A program made the translations under genes and the position numbers. Below the pieces are notes generated by a model. It saw only the letters and a program-made list of their open reading frames with translations, was not told where the DNA came from and made no database searches. A stretch of 64,000 bases of DNA from Paraburkholderia aspalathi. GTDB taxonomy: Bacteria; Pseudomonadota; Gammaproteobacteria; Burkholderiales; Burkholderiaceae. Of this stretch, positions 27,335 through 35,978 are shown in pieces (the first letter of the stretch is position 1; every line of letters begins with the position of its first letter). The stretch lies in NCBI RefSeq assembly GCF_900116445.1, contig NZ_FPBH01000030.1, positions 61,601 to 125,600 of the forward strand. Direction: 5' to 3'.

Positions 27335-28276
27335 CTACGCGTTGAGCCTACTAACGAGCTCAGGTACGACCTGAAAGAGATCAGCCACGAGGCCAAAATC
27401 TGCCACACCGAAAATCGGTGCTTCAGCGTCCTTGTTGATGGCAATAATCGTCTTCGAGTCCTTCATGCCGGCCAAATGCTGGATGGCCCCGGAGATGCCC
27501 ACAGCGATGTAGACATCAGGAGCGACGACTTTTCCAGTCTGCCCCACCTGGAAGTCATTCGGAACGTAGCCAGCATCGACGGCCGCTCGCGACGCGCCCA
27601 TGGCTGCTCCAAGAGTGTCAGCCAGCGGCTCCAGGACTGACTTGTAGCGCTCACTCGAACCGAGGCCACGACCGCCCGAGACGATCACCTTCGCGGCGCT
27701 TAATTCAGGGCGTTCCAATTTCGTCAACGTTCGGCTGATAACCGTCGATGAATCGCTATCGGGCGCGGCGATAGCCGCTTCTACGGGGACGCTTGCACCT
27801 CCATTCGCGTTGCTCGCTTCAAAGACGGAGAGACGCACTGTTAAAACCTTGATGGGATCGAGGGACTGCACGGTCGCAATTGCATTGCCCGCATAGATAG
27901 GTCGCTCAAACGTGTCAGCGGTTACCACGCGAGTGATATCGGAGATCTGACCGACAGCAAGCTTCGCAGCGACTCGAGGTGCTATGTTTTTCCCGTAGGC
28001 TGTTGCCGGAAAGACAATATGCGAGTAACGCTCGCCAATGCTTACCACCGTCGGCTCAATGTTCTCGGCGAGACCGTCCTTCAGGTGTTCCGCGTCAGCA
28101 AGCAATACTTTTTCAATGCCTTCGAATTTGGCGGCCTTCGCTGCGAGGACGCTTACATTGAAACCTGCGACCAGAACGTGTACGGGTTCACCCAGTTGGC
28201 GAGCCGCCGTCAACGCGTGCAACGTCGAAGTTTTCAGTTCAAAGTTGTCGTGTTCTGCAATCAGCAATGTCGTCAT
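27335..28276 (-). CDS. etfA: Electron transfer flavoprotein, alpha subunit
   Basis: A 313-residue ETF alpha: N-terminal LLIAEHDNFELK, the FAD-binding C-terminal half with SGGRGLGSSERY, the DFQVGQTGKVVAPDVYIAVG segment (read in parts), SGAIQHLAGM and INKDAEAPIF. With EtfB it accepts electrons from flavin dehydrogenases and passes them to the quinone pool through ETF-QO. In this island the likely donors are the FAD amine dehydrogenase at 30686-31858 and the YdiJ-type enzyme. It begins 9 bp after etfB. Confidence 0.95.
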   Translation of the reverse strand: MTTLLIAEHDNFELKTSTLHALTAARQLGEPVHVLVAGFNVSVLAAKAAKFEGIEKVLLADAEHLKDGLAENIEPTVVSIGERYSHIVFPATAYGKNIAPRVAAKLAVGQISDITRVVTADTFERPIYAGNAIATVQSLDPIKVLTVRLSVFEASNANGGASVPVEAAIAAPDSDSSTVISRTLTKLERPELSAAKVIVSGGRGLGSSERYKSVLEPLADTLGAAMGASRAAVDAGYVPNDFQVGQTGKVVAPDVYIAVGISGAIQHLAGMKDSKTIIAINKDAEAPIFGVADFGLVADLFQVVPELVSRLNA

Positions 28277-28285
28277 GGCAATGTC

Positions 28286-29035
28286 TCAGTTCGCCTTCAC
28301 TTCGTTTTTCAGCTTCTGGGCTAACGATTCAACGTCCGGAACAATGACACCGCCAGGACGTTTTGGCGGTTCGCTAACCTTTAGCGTCTTCAGACGTGGT
28401 TTGATGTCGACGCCCAACTCGGCAAAGTCGATCGTTTCAATCGGCTTCTTCTTGGCTTTCATGATGCTCGGCAGCGTTACATAGCGTGGCTCATTGAGAC
28501 GCAAGTCCGTCGTCACAACCGCGGGCAGCGTGACGCTGACAGTCTCGGCGCCTCCATCGATTTCGCGTGCAACCGTTGCGACATCACCTTCAACCTGAAG
28601 ACGTGAAGCGAAAGTCGCCTGCGGAATGCCTGCCAGCGCGGCGAGCATCTGTCCGGTCTGGTTCGCATCGTCATCGATTGCCTGTTTGCCGAGAATCACA
28701 AGGCCTGGCTTCTCACGCTCGAAGATTGCGCGGAGGATTCGGGCGACGCCTAGTTGCTGCAGCTCCGTGTCAACGCACACGTGTACGCCTCGGTCAGCAC
28801 CGATCGCCAGTGCCGTCCGAAGCGTCTCCTGGCACTGGGCGGGCCCGGCAGAGACTGCAATGACTTCCGTGACATGCCCCGCCTCTTTCAGGCGCACCGC
28901 TTCTTCAACGGCAATCTCGTCAAAGGGATTCATCGACATCTTCACGTTGGCAAGCTCAACGCCTGACTGATCGGCTTTCACACGAACCTTTACGTTGAAG
29001 TCCACCACCCGTTTGACCGCTACCAATACTTTCAT
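28286..29035 (-). CDS. etfB: Electron transfer flavoprotein, beta subunit
   Basis: This 249-residue protein starts MKVLVAVKRVVDFNVKVRVK and includes MNPFDEIAVEEAVRLKE, the recognition-loop region ALAIGADRG and VILGKQAIDDDANQTGQ. The family partner of EtfA, it binds AMP. It is 27 bp downstream of the aminotransferase gene with a GGAA ribosome site, so the three genes are probably cotranscribed. Confidence 0.95.
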   Translation of the reverse strand: MKVLVAVKRVVDFNVKVRVKADQSGVELANVKMSMNPFDEIAVEEAVRLKEAGHVTEVIAVSAGPAQCQETLRTALAIGADRGVHVCVDTELQQLGVARILRAIFEREKPGLVILGKQAIDDDANQTGQMLAALAGIPQATFASRLQVEGDVATVAREIDGGAETVSVTLPAVVTTDLRLNEPRYVTLPSIMKAKKKPIETIDFAELGVDIKPRLKTLKVSEPPKRPGGVIVPDVESLAQKLKNEVKAN

Positions 29036-29062
29036 TTCCTATTCCCTTTCCAACGCGTACGA

Positions 29063-30277
29063 TTAAACCCGCGACGTATTTGCTGACAGCGCTTCTTCAT
29101 ACGCGTCACTCAACCGCCTTGCACCTTCCTGAATCTCATCGACACCAGGCGCAGCAAATGACAGACGAAGTGATGCAACGTCCAGCTTGTCTGCGAAGAA
29201 GGCCTTACCCGGGACAAAGAGAACCTTGTTGTCGATTGCGGCCTGCAGAAGTACCGAGGAATCCATACCTTCGATTCGAGCCCACACGAACATACCGCCT
29301 TCAGGTTGATGGAACCGGATGGCGTCGCCTAGTTGGGAACGCAGTGCGTCGCACAGGGCGTCGCACTTCCGTCGATACATCCCGGTGATGCGCGGCAAAT
29401 GATGCTCCAGCGCACCATCTGCCAGGTACTCGGCGGCCGTAGCCTGAGTCCACGGCGCGCTGCAAAGGTCCACCGTCTGTTTGGCGATGACGCACCGGCG
29501 GGCAATTTCTGGTGGCGCGACCGTCCAGCCCACTCGCAATCCGGGCGCAACAATCTTGGAGAGGCTTGCAAAATGCACGATCCAGTCGCGCGAACCCGGC
29601 ACTTCCGTCGACAAGGAAAAAATTGACGGAACCGCCGCACCTGAGAAGCGCAAGTCGCCGTAAGGGTCGTCTTCGACGATGAGGAATTTGTACTCGACCG
29701 CAAGTTTGAGCAGGGCAAGGCGACGCTCCCGTGAAAGGGTCGCACCTGTCGGGTTCGCGAACGTCGGCACCGTGTACAGGAGCCGTGGGGGGTTGAAGGC
29801 CCCGCTGGAAAGAAGCGCGGACAAAGCGTCGACATCGAGACCATGTCCATCCACCGGCACTGTGACGACTTCCGCCTGCTGCAGCTTCAATGCCTGCAAG
29901 GTCGCGGGATATGCAGGCTGCTCGGTGAGAACGACATCTCCCGGCGCCACCAGGATGCGCAGCAACAAATCCAATCCTTGCTGCGAACCTGTTGTCACAA
30001 GCAGCTCTTCTGACGCACACGTCACACCCCTGCGAGCCATCAGCTTCACCAACTCGGCCTTCAGTTCAGGCAATCCATCCGTCGGGCCATACTGCAGACA
30101 ACGATTTGACGCCTGGTAAGCTCGCGCCTGAGCTGACTGCAAACCCTCGACGTCAAAAAGGTCGCTGGCTGGATAGCCGCCCGCGAATGAAATCATCCCA
30201 GGTTCGCTGAGATACTTGAACAGCTCCCGTATCGGTGAACCGGACGGGTTTTGAAAAGGAGCGGTGAACTCGTACAT
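29063..30277 (-). CDS. PLP-dependent aminotransferase, 2-aminoadipate/LysN type
   Basis: A fold-type I aminotransferase of ~404 residues: N-terminal GMISFAGGYPASDLFD, LQYGPTDGLPELK, the VTTGSQQGLDLL segment, a PLP-binding Asp in EDDPYGDLRF, the Schiff-base Lys in SLSKIVAPGLRVGW, and the C-terminal substrate Arg in LRLSFA. This is the LysN-like subgroup (MocR-like aminotransferases without the DNA-binding domain), known for 2-aminoadipate to 2-oxoadipate. The ATG at 30277 is taken as start. Its upstream region carries the 47-bp element shared with the binding-protein gene. It heads the unit with etfB and etfA. Confidence 0.85.
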   Translation of the reverse strand: MYEFTAPFQNPSGSPIRELFKYLSEPGMISFAGGYPASDLFDVEGLQSAQARAYQASNRCLQYGPTDGLPELKAELVKLMARRGVTCASEELLVTTGSQQGLDLLLRILVAPGDVVLTEQPAYPATLQALKLQQAEVVTVPVDGHGLDVDALSALLSSGAFNPPRLLYTVPTFANPTGATLSRERRLALLKLAVEYKFLIVEDDPYGDLRFSGAAVPSIFSLSTEVPGSRDWIVHFASLSKIVAPGLRVGWTVAPPEIARRCVIAKQTVDLCSAPWTQATAAEYLADGALEHHLPRITGMYRRKCDALCDALRSQLGDAIRFHQPEGGMFVWARIEGMDSSVLLQAAIDNKVLFVPGKAFFADKLDVASLRLSFAAPGVDEIQEGARRLSDAYEEALSANTSRV

Positions 30278-30434
30278 GTCGTTTTTGGCTGGTGACCGGG
30301 AAATAGCAGCGGTTGCTTGCCGCAAGCGCTAAACCAAATGGTCTGTCCGCCAGCGTCTTCTGCCACCGCCCGTCGATACACAAAGCATCGAATGAAATTT
30401 GAGCTTTGATTGTGGTCAGCCAAAGTGCAGCCAG

Positions 30435-30481
30435 CAAACGATATCTATGCACTACGTAATGCGCTTTTATCATCATGCCAG
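30435..30481 (-). promoter_or_regulatory. Shared 47-bp upstream element, copy A (aminotransferase-etf unit)
   Basis: This stretch is identical at 38 of 47 positions to 34950-34996, with runs CAAACGATATCTAT and GCCAG at its two ends (plus strand). It lies ~158 bp upstream of the aminotransferase start. It is in a non-coding stretch, so the conservation points to a common operator/promoter. Confidence 0.65.
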
Positions 30482-30602
30482 GTGCATTCGTTCATAGATG
30501 CTCACATTGATGCGTTTCTCCGGGCGCCGGTATTTACCCGAGTCACAAGTTCTTGAGGAAATTTGCACGGCTTCGCGCTCTTCCGCCTGCTAGCGAGCAA
30601 AT

Positions 30603-30627
30603 AAAAAAGGCCCGACGATGTCGGGCC
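30603..30627 (-). terminator. Intrinsic terminator after the FAD amine dehydrogenase
   Basis: On the minus strand GGCCCGAC and GTCGGGCC form an 8-bp stem with a 3-nt loop, followed by six T. It lies 59 bp past the stop of the gene at 30686 and closes the unit binding protein-aldehyde dehydrogenase-FAD dehydrogenase. Confidence 0.85.
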
Positions 30628-30685
30628 AAAATGTCGAAGCTTTCCAGGAGACGCCATCCGCCACAAACGGACGGACACGTTGACG

Positions 30686-31858
30686 TTACACGACGTTCTT
30701 TTCGACGATGGGACGGTTTTCGAGAATGCGGTTCCAGCTCAAATCCGACAGGTCCAGCGAACTGTATTTGCCATTGAGAATCAACTCGCTCACACCGCGG
30801 CCGGTGGCAGGTCCTTGCTGAAGGCCGTGTCCGCTGAAGCCGTTGGCGAAGATACAGTTCTCTATCTCAGGGTGATAGCCGATGATGGAGTTATGGTCGA
30901 ATACGTTGTACTCGTAGTAGCCGGACCAGCAGTTCTCCACACGCAGTGCCTCGAATTCCGGCACTCGATGCGCGAGAGTCGGCCAGATGACTTCGTCAAA
31001 GATGTTGTGGTCAACTTCGTCCAGCGGCAAGTCATCCGGGTCGTTGTCTTCACTCGGCGAAGTTCCGGTGATGTAGGTTTTGCCCTCCGGGCGAAAGTAC
31101 ACGCCAGAGGGATCAATCAACAGCGGGCAGTTCGTCAGGCGTGCTGGTGAAGAAACATTAAAGATGCTGCGCCGACGCGCAAAGACGGGAATGTCGATGC
31201 CCATCATTTCGGAGATGCGTCTCGCCCATGCACCGGCAGCGTTGACAACCGTGTCGCACGGGTACTGTTCACCGTTGCTCGCAACAACATGGGTCACCTT
31301 TCGGCCGTCGCGAACAAGGCCTGTGACGTCTGCTGCAACGTACCGCGCACCAAGCGATTGCGCTTTCTTCCGGAGCGCCTGCACGAGACCGTAGCCGTCA
31401 AACCAACCCTCGCCACTTTCACCATAAGCACCCGACACGAGGTCTTCGACATTAAGCCAGGGGAACTTTGCCCTCAGGCCGTCCTGCCCCATCAGGTTAA
31501 TATCTGCGCCCAGGCTTTTCTGCAGGGCATGATTCTCCCGCAGGGTTACCGCACCTGCCGGCGTCGCGAGGAAAAGATATCCGCCTTCATGCAGATCAAT
31601 CGAAGGCTGGTTGCCGTCGACTTCCAGCCGGTTGCCAATGTCGCGGAGAAACTCGATACCGTAAAGCGACATCTGAATCGACAACGGCGTCGAAAACTGT
31701 TGCCGGATTGATGCGGCCGATAACGCCGAGGACGACTTCGCATAGGTCGGGTCACGCTCGATGACCGTGACCGACACCGTCGGGTCCGAGGCACGTAAAA
31801 AGTAAGCGATAGAACTACCGATTACCCCGCCGCCAACGATAACGACTTGAGAACTCAC
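30686..31858 (-). CDS. FAD-dependent amine/imino-acid dehydrogenase (DAO family), possible pipecolate dehydrogenase
   Basis: A DAO-family flavoprotein of ~390 residues: dinucleotide-binding VVIVGGGVIGSSIAYFLRA near the N-terminus, an ERDP end of the second strand, and the C-terminal GFSGHGLQQGPATGRGVSEL (FAD-contact) stretch. I chose the GTG at 31858 because GGAG lies 7 nt upstream; the longer frame to 31930 has no ribosome site. It probably oxidises a cyclic or secondary amine. Next to a P6C-type dehydrogenase, an aminoadipate-type aminotransferase and ETF, L-pipecolate to piperideine-6-carboxylate (AmaA role) is the best guess. A sarcosine-type substrate cannot be excluded. Confidence 0.75.
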   Translation of the reverse strand: MSSQVVIVGGGVIGSSIAYFLRASDPTVSVTVIERDPTYAKSSSALSAASIRQQFSTPLSIQMSLYGIEFLRDIGNRLEVDGNQPSIDLHEGGYLFLATPAGAVTLRENHALQKSLGADINLMGQDGLRAKFPWLNVEDLVSGAYGESGEGWFDGYGLVQALRKKAQSLGARYVAADVTGLVRDGRKVTHVVASNGEQYPCDTVVNAAGAWARRISEMMGIDIPVFARRRSIFNVSSPARLTNCPLLIDPSGVYFRPEGKTYITGTSPSEDNDPDDLPLDEVDHNIFDEVIWPTLAHRVPEFEALRVENCWSGYYEYNVFDHNSIIGYHPEIENCIFANGFSGHGLQQGPATGRGVSELILNGKYSSLDLSDLSWNRILENRPIVEKNVV

Positions 31859-31960
31859 GACTTGCTCCAAATTGCATGAATGGGCTGCTCCGGATAGAGC
31901 GGCTCTGAATCTCACAGGCAAGCCGGACATCCATGGCCTACCCGTGCATCGCCACTACCT

Positions 31961-33460
31961 TTAGTCGATGTTGAAATCGATGCCCTGCGCCAGTGGCAGC
32001 GCGGAGGAGTAGTTGACGGTATTCGTCGCCCGGCGCATGTAGGCTTTCCACGCGTCCGAACCCGATTCGCGGCCGCCGCCGGTTTCCTTCTCACCACCGA
32101 ATGCGCCGCCGATTTCCGCGCCGCTGGGGCCGATGTTCACATTGGCGATACCGCAATCGCTACCCGAAGCGGACAGGAATCGCTCGCTCTCACGCAAGTC
32201 CGTCGTGAAGACGCAGGAGGACAGGCCGTGGACCGCGGCGTTGTTTGCCTCGATTGCCTCGTTGAAGTCGCTGTACTTCAGAACGTACAGAATCGGTGCG
32301 AACGTCTCTTTCAGTACGATTTCGGTCTGTGACGGCATTTCAACGATAGCCGGGCGAACGTAGAAACCATGCTCGTTGCCGGCTACTACGTGGCGCTCGC
32401 CGCCAAAAACCTTGCCGCCTTCGCTCTTCGCCTGATCCAGTGCGGCCTGCATGCGTGAAAACGATGCTTCGTCGATGAGCGGCCCCATCAGAACACCCTG
32501 CTCAAGCGGGTTGCCTATAGCGACCTTGCTGTACAGAGTCTTCAGACGCTCCACTGCCTTGTCATACACACTTTCGTGAACGAACAGGCGACGCAAGGAC
32601 GTGCAACGCTGACCAGCAGTACCCACCGCCGAGAATACGATGCCACGCAGAGCGAGTTCCAGATCGGCCGTACTGGACACGATGCCGGCGTTGTTGCCAC
32701 CCAGTTCAAGAATGGAGCGGCCGAAGCGGCGAGCGACTTCAACACCAACCGTACGCCCCATCTCGGTACTGCCGGTAGCACTAACGATATTCGAACGCGG
32801 ATCGGAGACCAGCTTCGCTCCAACGTCACGACCGCCGTTGATGAGCTTTGTCAGGCCTTCCGGCGCATCGCCGAATTCCTTCAACGCATCCTGCAGAATT
32901 CTGTCGACAGCCAAAGCGGTAAGAGGCGTCTTTTCCGAAGGCTTCCAGATGACCGCATTGCCGCAGACGAGCGCAAGCGCAGCATTCCATGACCAGACAG
33001 CCGCCGGAAAGTTGAAGGCGGAAATAACAGTGCAGACGCCCATCGGATGCCACGTTTCGGCCATGCGATGGCCCGGACGCTCTGACGCGATGGTCAGGCC
33101 GTACAGTTGGCGCGAAAGACCAACCGCGAAATCGCAGATATCAATCATTTCCTGTACTTCACCTAGACCTTCCTGGAGAATCTTGCCGGTTTCGAGCGTG
33201 ATGATGCTGCCCAGCGCGTGCTTCTGTTCACGCAGCTTGTTGCCTAGCAGGCGAACCAGTTCTCCACGACGCGGTGCAGGCACGTTGCGCCAGACGGCGT
33301 ATGCAGCTTGGGCCTTGGCCAGTGCTGCGTCAACGTCGGCGACGGACTCGCTCGCAACGCGACCAATGAGTTCACCATTGACGGGCGAATGGACGGCGAT
33401 ATCGCCTGCTTCTGCGAAGTGAGATATGCCGAGTTCCGAGAGAATGGTTGATGCTTTCAC
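31961..33460 (-). CDS. amaB: ALDH7-type aldehyde dehydrogenase, probable L-piperidine-6-carboxylate / aminoadipate semialdehyde dehydrogenase
   Basis: A 499-residue NAD-dependent aldehyde dehydrogenase with AmaB/ALDH7 features: FNFPAAVWSWNAALALVCGN, the general base Glu in LELGGNN, the nucleophile Cys in GTAGQRCTSLRR and the antiquitin-type GPSGAEIGGAFGGEKETGGG end. ALDH7 enzymes convert piperideine-6-carboxylate to 2-aminoadipate. The GTG at 33460 has AGAGG 6 nt upstream and fits the family N-terminus, so it is preferred over the longer frame from 33484. It lies between the binding protein and the FAD dehydrogenase on the same strand. Confidence 0.88.
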   Translation of the reverse strand: MKASTILSELGISHFAEAGDIAVHSPVNGELIGRVASESVADVDAALAKAQAAYAVWRNVPAPRRGELVRLLGNKLREQKHALGSIITLETGKILQEGLGEVQEMIDICDFAVGLSRQLYGLTIASERPGHRMAETWHPMGVCTVISAFNFPAAVWSWNAALALVCGNAVIWKPSEKTPLTALAVDRILQDALKEFGDAPEGLTKLINGGRDVGAKLVSDPRSNIVSATGSTEMGRTVGVEVARRFGRSILELGGNNAGIVSSTADLELALRGIVFSAVGTAGQRCTSLRRLFVHESVYDKAVERLKTLYSKVAIGNPLEQGVLMGPLIDEASFSRMQAALDQAKSEGGKVFGGERHVVAGNEHGFYVRPAIVEMPSQTEIVLKETFAPILYVLKYSDFNEAIEANNAAVHGLSSCVFTTDLRESERFLSASGSDCGIANVNIGPSGAEIGGAFGGEKETGGGRESGSDAWKAYMRRATNTVNYSSALPLAQGIDFNID

Positions 33461-33569
33461 GATATGACCTCTTAAATTTTCCAATGCCTAGCTTTGGTAG
33501 CACCTGCTTGATTGACGCGGTGTCGGGCGGCTCGCCGCCTCCGCGTCATATCGCTTACCCACAGCATGT

Positions 33570-34721
33570 TCAGTCGGCTGATCGGGTTGTAATCGGCACC
33601 CAGGCGACATCCTTGACCTGATACATCGTCGAGCGCGGGTTCTTCAGGTCACCGGTTTGGGTGAAGGCAATCTTGCCGGTGACACCATCGTAGTTCGTCG
33701 ATTTCAATGCAGCGTTGAAATCGGCCGGCTTGACAGAGTTCGCTGCCTCCATCGCCTTTATAGCAACCCATGTCGCGTCATACGCGAAGGGAGCGTAGGA
33801 AAGCATGTCTGTACCGAACTTCTGTTTGAACCTGGACTCGAAGGTCTTCCCCTTGGCCAGCGTGCTCAGAGGCTGGCCATATTCCCATACCGACGAGCCG
33901 TCCGCCGCACTACCCGCGAGCCGGATAAAGTTGGCATCCATGACACCGCCGCCGGCCAGAAATTGCGCCTTCATGCCAAGCTGACGCATACGTTTGACGA
34001 GCATGGCCGCCTGAGCATCGAGACCTCCGAAGAAAACCAGGTCTGGGTTCGTGCTCTTGATAGCCGTGAGCTGCGCGCTGAAGTCGACGGCCTTGTCGTT
34101 CGTAAACTCGCGAGCCACGATGCTGCCACCAGCCGACTTCACCGCTTTTTCGAATTCGTCCGCCTCGCCCTGACCGAAAGCCGTGCGGTCGTCAATGATG
34201 GCGATGCGCTTCGCCTTGGTCACGGTCGCGGCGTACTGACCGGCATTACCCGCGTTCTGGGAATCTGTAGCTATAACGCGGTAGATCGTGTTCAACCCAC
34301 TCTGAGTGATAGTCGGATTGGTAGCGGCCGGCGTAATCATCGGGATGCCAGCCTTCGCGTAAATCTTCGAAGCCGGCAACGTCGTACCCGAGTTGAAATG
34401 ACCGACTACCACCGAAACATTGTCGTCAACGAGTTGCTGTGCAGCCTGTACGCCGACGCGCGGGTCGCCCTGATCGTCCTGCGACTCCATGACGAACTTT
34501 ACCGGCTTGCCACCGATGGTGTGGTGTTCAGCGTTCGCTTCGTCGATTGCCATACGCACACCGTTCTCGATGTCCTTACCATACGCAGCACCGCTACCCG
34601 TAAGCGGGCCTGCAACACCAACTTTGACGACAACTTCCTGGGCGCTGACCGCGCCAGCGGCAAGCGTCAGCGACATTGCAATGACAGCGGTACGGCGGGA
34701 AGTGCGGAGAAGGGAAACCAT
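33570..34721 (-). CDS. Branched-chain amino acid-type ABC transporter substrate-binding protein
   Basis: A periplasmic LivJ-like protein of 383 residues: a signal peptide (LLRTSRRTAVIAMSLTLAAG, cleavage after AVSAQ), VGVAGPLTGSGAAYGKDIENG (read in parts) and the conserved PMITPAATNPTIT stretch. The ATG at 34721 has AAAGGA upstream. The LivHMGF partners are not in the window, so it must share a transporter encoded elsewhere. As the first gene of the unit with amaB and the FAD dehydrogenase, it may bind lysine, pipecolate or a related amino acid (inference). Confidence 0.9.
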   Translation of the reverse strand: MVSLLRTSRRTAVIAMSLTLAAGAVSAQEVVVKVGVAGPLTGSGAAYGKDIENGVRMAIDEANAEHHTIGGKPVKFVMESQDDQGDPRVGVQAAQQLVDDNVSVVVGHFNSGTTLPASKIYAKAGIPMITPAATNPTITQSGLNTIYRVIATDSQNAGNAGQYAATVTKAKRIAIIDDRTAFGQGEADEFEKAVKSAGGSIVAREFTNDKAVDFSAQLTAIKSTNPDLVFFGGLDAQAAMLVKRMRQLGMKAQFLAGGGVMDANFIRLAGSAADGSSVWEYGQPLSTLAKGKTFESRFKQKFGTDMLSYAPFAYDATWVAIKAMEAANSVKPADFNAALKSTNYDGVTGKIAFTQTGDLKNPRSTMYQVKDVAWVPITTRSAD

Positions 34722-34949
34722 GGGGTAGTCCTTTGATATCTGTTGTCGGTACAAAACGCACTTCGGTAACAAGCAATGGCCCCAGCGCGTGTGAGTCATC
34801 CTCTGTCGCTCCGCCAGCGGTACATCAGCAAATCAGCTTTCTGATCTCGCTGAACGGCCTGAAGAACCTGTCAGCCCCGTCGGAACGTGACGCTCGCCGC
34901 GTCGGTGAAGAAGATGCAGGCCGATTGTGTGTATCCAATATAGGGGTAT

Positions 34950-34996
34950 CAAACGATATCTATTCACCACCTGATGCCTATTTCTCATCAAGCCAG
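34950..34996 (-). promoter_or_regulatory. Shared 47-bp upstream element, copy B (binding protein-amaB unit)
   Basis: This is the partner of the element at 30435-30481 (38/47 identical). It lies ~230 bp upstream of the binding-protein start. It faces the divergent HTH regulator gene at 35313, which is a candidate to bind it. Confidence 0.65.
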
Positions 34997-35312
34997 ATGT
35001 GACAAGCATTCTCGGGAAATGGACTTCGATCTATCAGGCCACCAGGAGATTCCCGAGGTTCAAAGGAGACAGCCCCAAACCCGCCCTAGCCGTCCTGGAA
35101 CTCCGGTCAGACCGCATATGTGGACGAAAAATCCGGGGCTGTTCACCCTTGCAGTTTCATCGAGGTGTGGGATCAAACAATATTAGTTTGTTATACTACA
35201 TATGTTATAAATTTATCTTCAAGCTAGTCTGGTGTTTGTGTTTCTCCAGGCTTTCGTAGTCGGCTTCAGCCTAGTGTTTACCTTTCCTGATTTTCCTGAT
35301 AGCGATCACGTC

Positions 35313-35978
35313 ATGCATCTTCATTTCAGTTTTTCCAGAACCGTACAGGCCCACAGTCTCCGAGTCCCTTTTCCGGTTCTCTGGAATCCCCACCTTGGGG
35401 CTCACGCCGTTGCTGCCGAAGTCACCCTCAAACGTACAGCGCCGGGTCTTGGCTGGGTGGTACCGGCAGAGACACTTTTCTCGGTGGATTTGGCGCCCGG
35501 AATTGAGGGATGTGCGGCAGGGACATTAACTCTGGAATTGTTTGATAGTGGCGTGCATTCCGCGCCGGACTGGACTTCTCTGCACGCGGCCTACTGGACG
35601 CGGAGTTCGCTGTTCGGGCGCGCTCTCGCTCAGCAAATGTTCATCGCGCCCGCATATCCGTGGAACATCGCCGAAGTATCACGGACGCTGGGCGAAGACA
35701 TTCGCACAGTGCAGATGCGCTTGTTTCGGGAGGCATATAGCTTCACATCTACGCTGAGGCGCTGTCGCATGCTTCGTGTGCTTCTGTCGACGCTTTCGAA
35801 AGATGCTCCGTCACCGAAACTGCCGGCCACAGCCCTCGCAGGCAGTGCGCAGCAAATGGACTCCCTCTTTGAAGCCGTTCATCAAACAAGGCTATCAACA
35901 ATCGAAAGAAGCCGGCTTCCCACGGCTCACGATATTGGCATCAAGTCGCCGGTGGTGCCCGGCACTGGCTTCGCCTGA
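35313..35978 (+). CDS. AraC-type helix-turn-helix regulator
   Basis: The C-terminal part of this ~221-residue protein carries a helix-turn-helix (WNIAEVSRTLGEDIRTVQMR then LFREAYSFTSTLRRCRMLRVL) typical of AraC-like regulators. The N-terminal ~110 residues resemble a small cupin-like sensor domain but are not recognised. An open frame continues upstream to 35232, and the ATG at 35313 is the more natural N-terminus. It is divergent from the binding-protein gene, so it may control the shared 47-bp element. Its 3' end overlaps the convergent YdiJ-type gene by about 50 bp. Confidence 0.65.
   Translation: MHLHFSFSRTVQAHSLRVPFPVLWNPHLGAHAVAAEVTLKRTAPGLGWVVPAETLFSVDLAPGIEGCAAGTLTLELFDSGVHSAPDWTSLHAAYWTRSSLFGRALAQQMFIAPAYPWNIAEVSRTLGEDIRTVQMRLFREAYSFTSTLRRCRMLRVLLSTLSKDAPSPKLPATALAGSAQQMDSLFEAVHQTRLSTIERSRLPTAHDIGIKSPVVPGTGFA

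Noticed and set aside
33657..34736. 359-codon plus-strand frame opposite the ABC binding protein
   Set aside because: Shadow of a gene with signal peptide and LivJ-type motifs.
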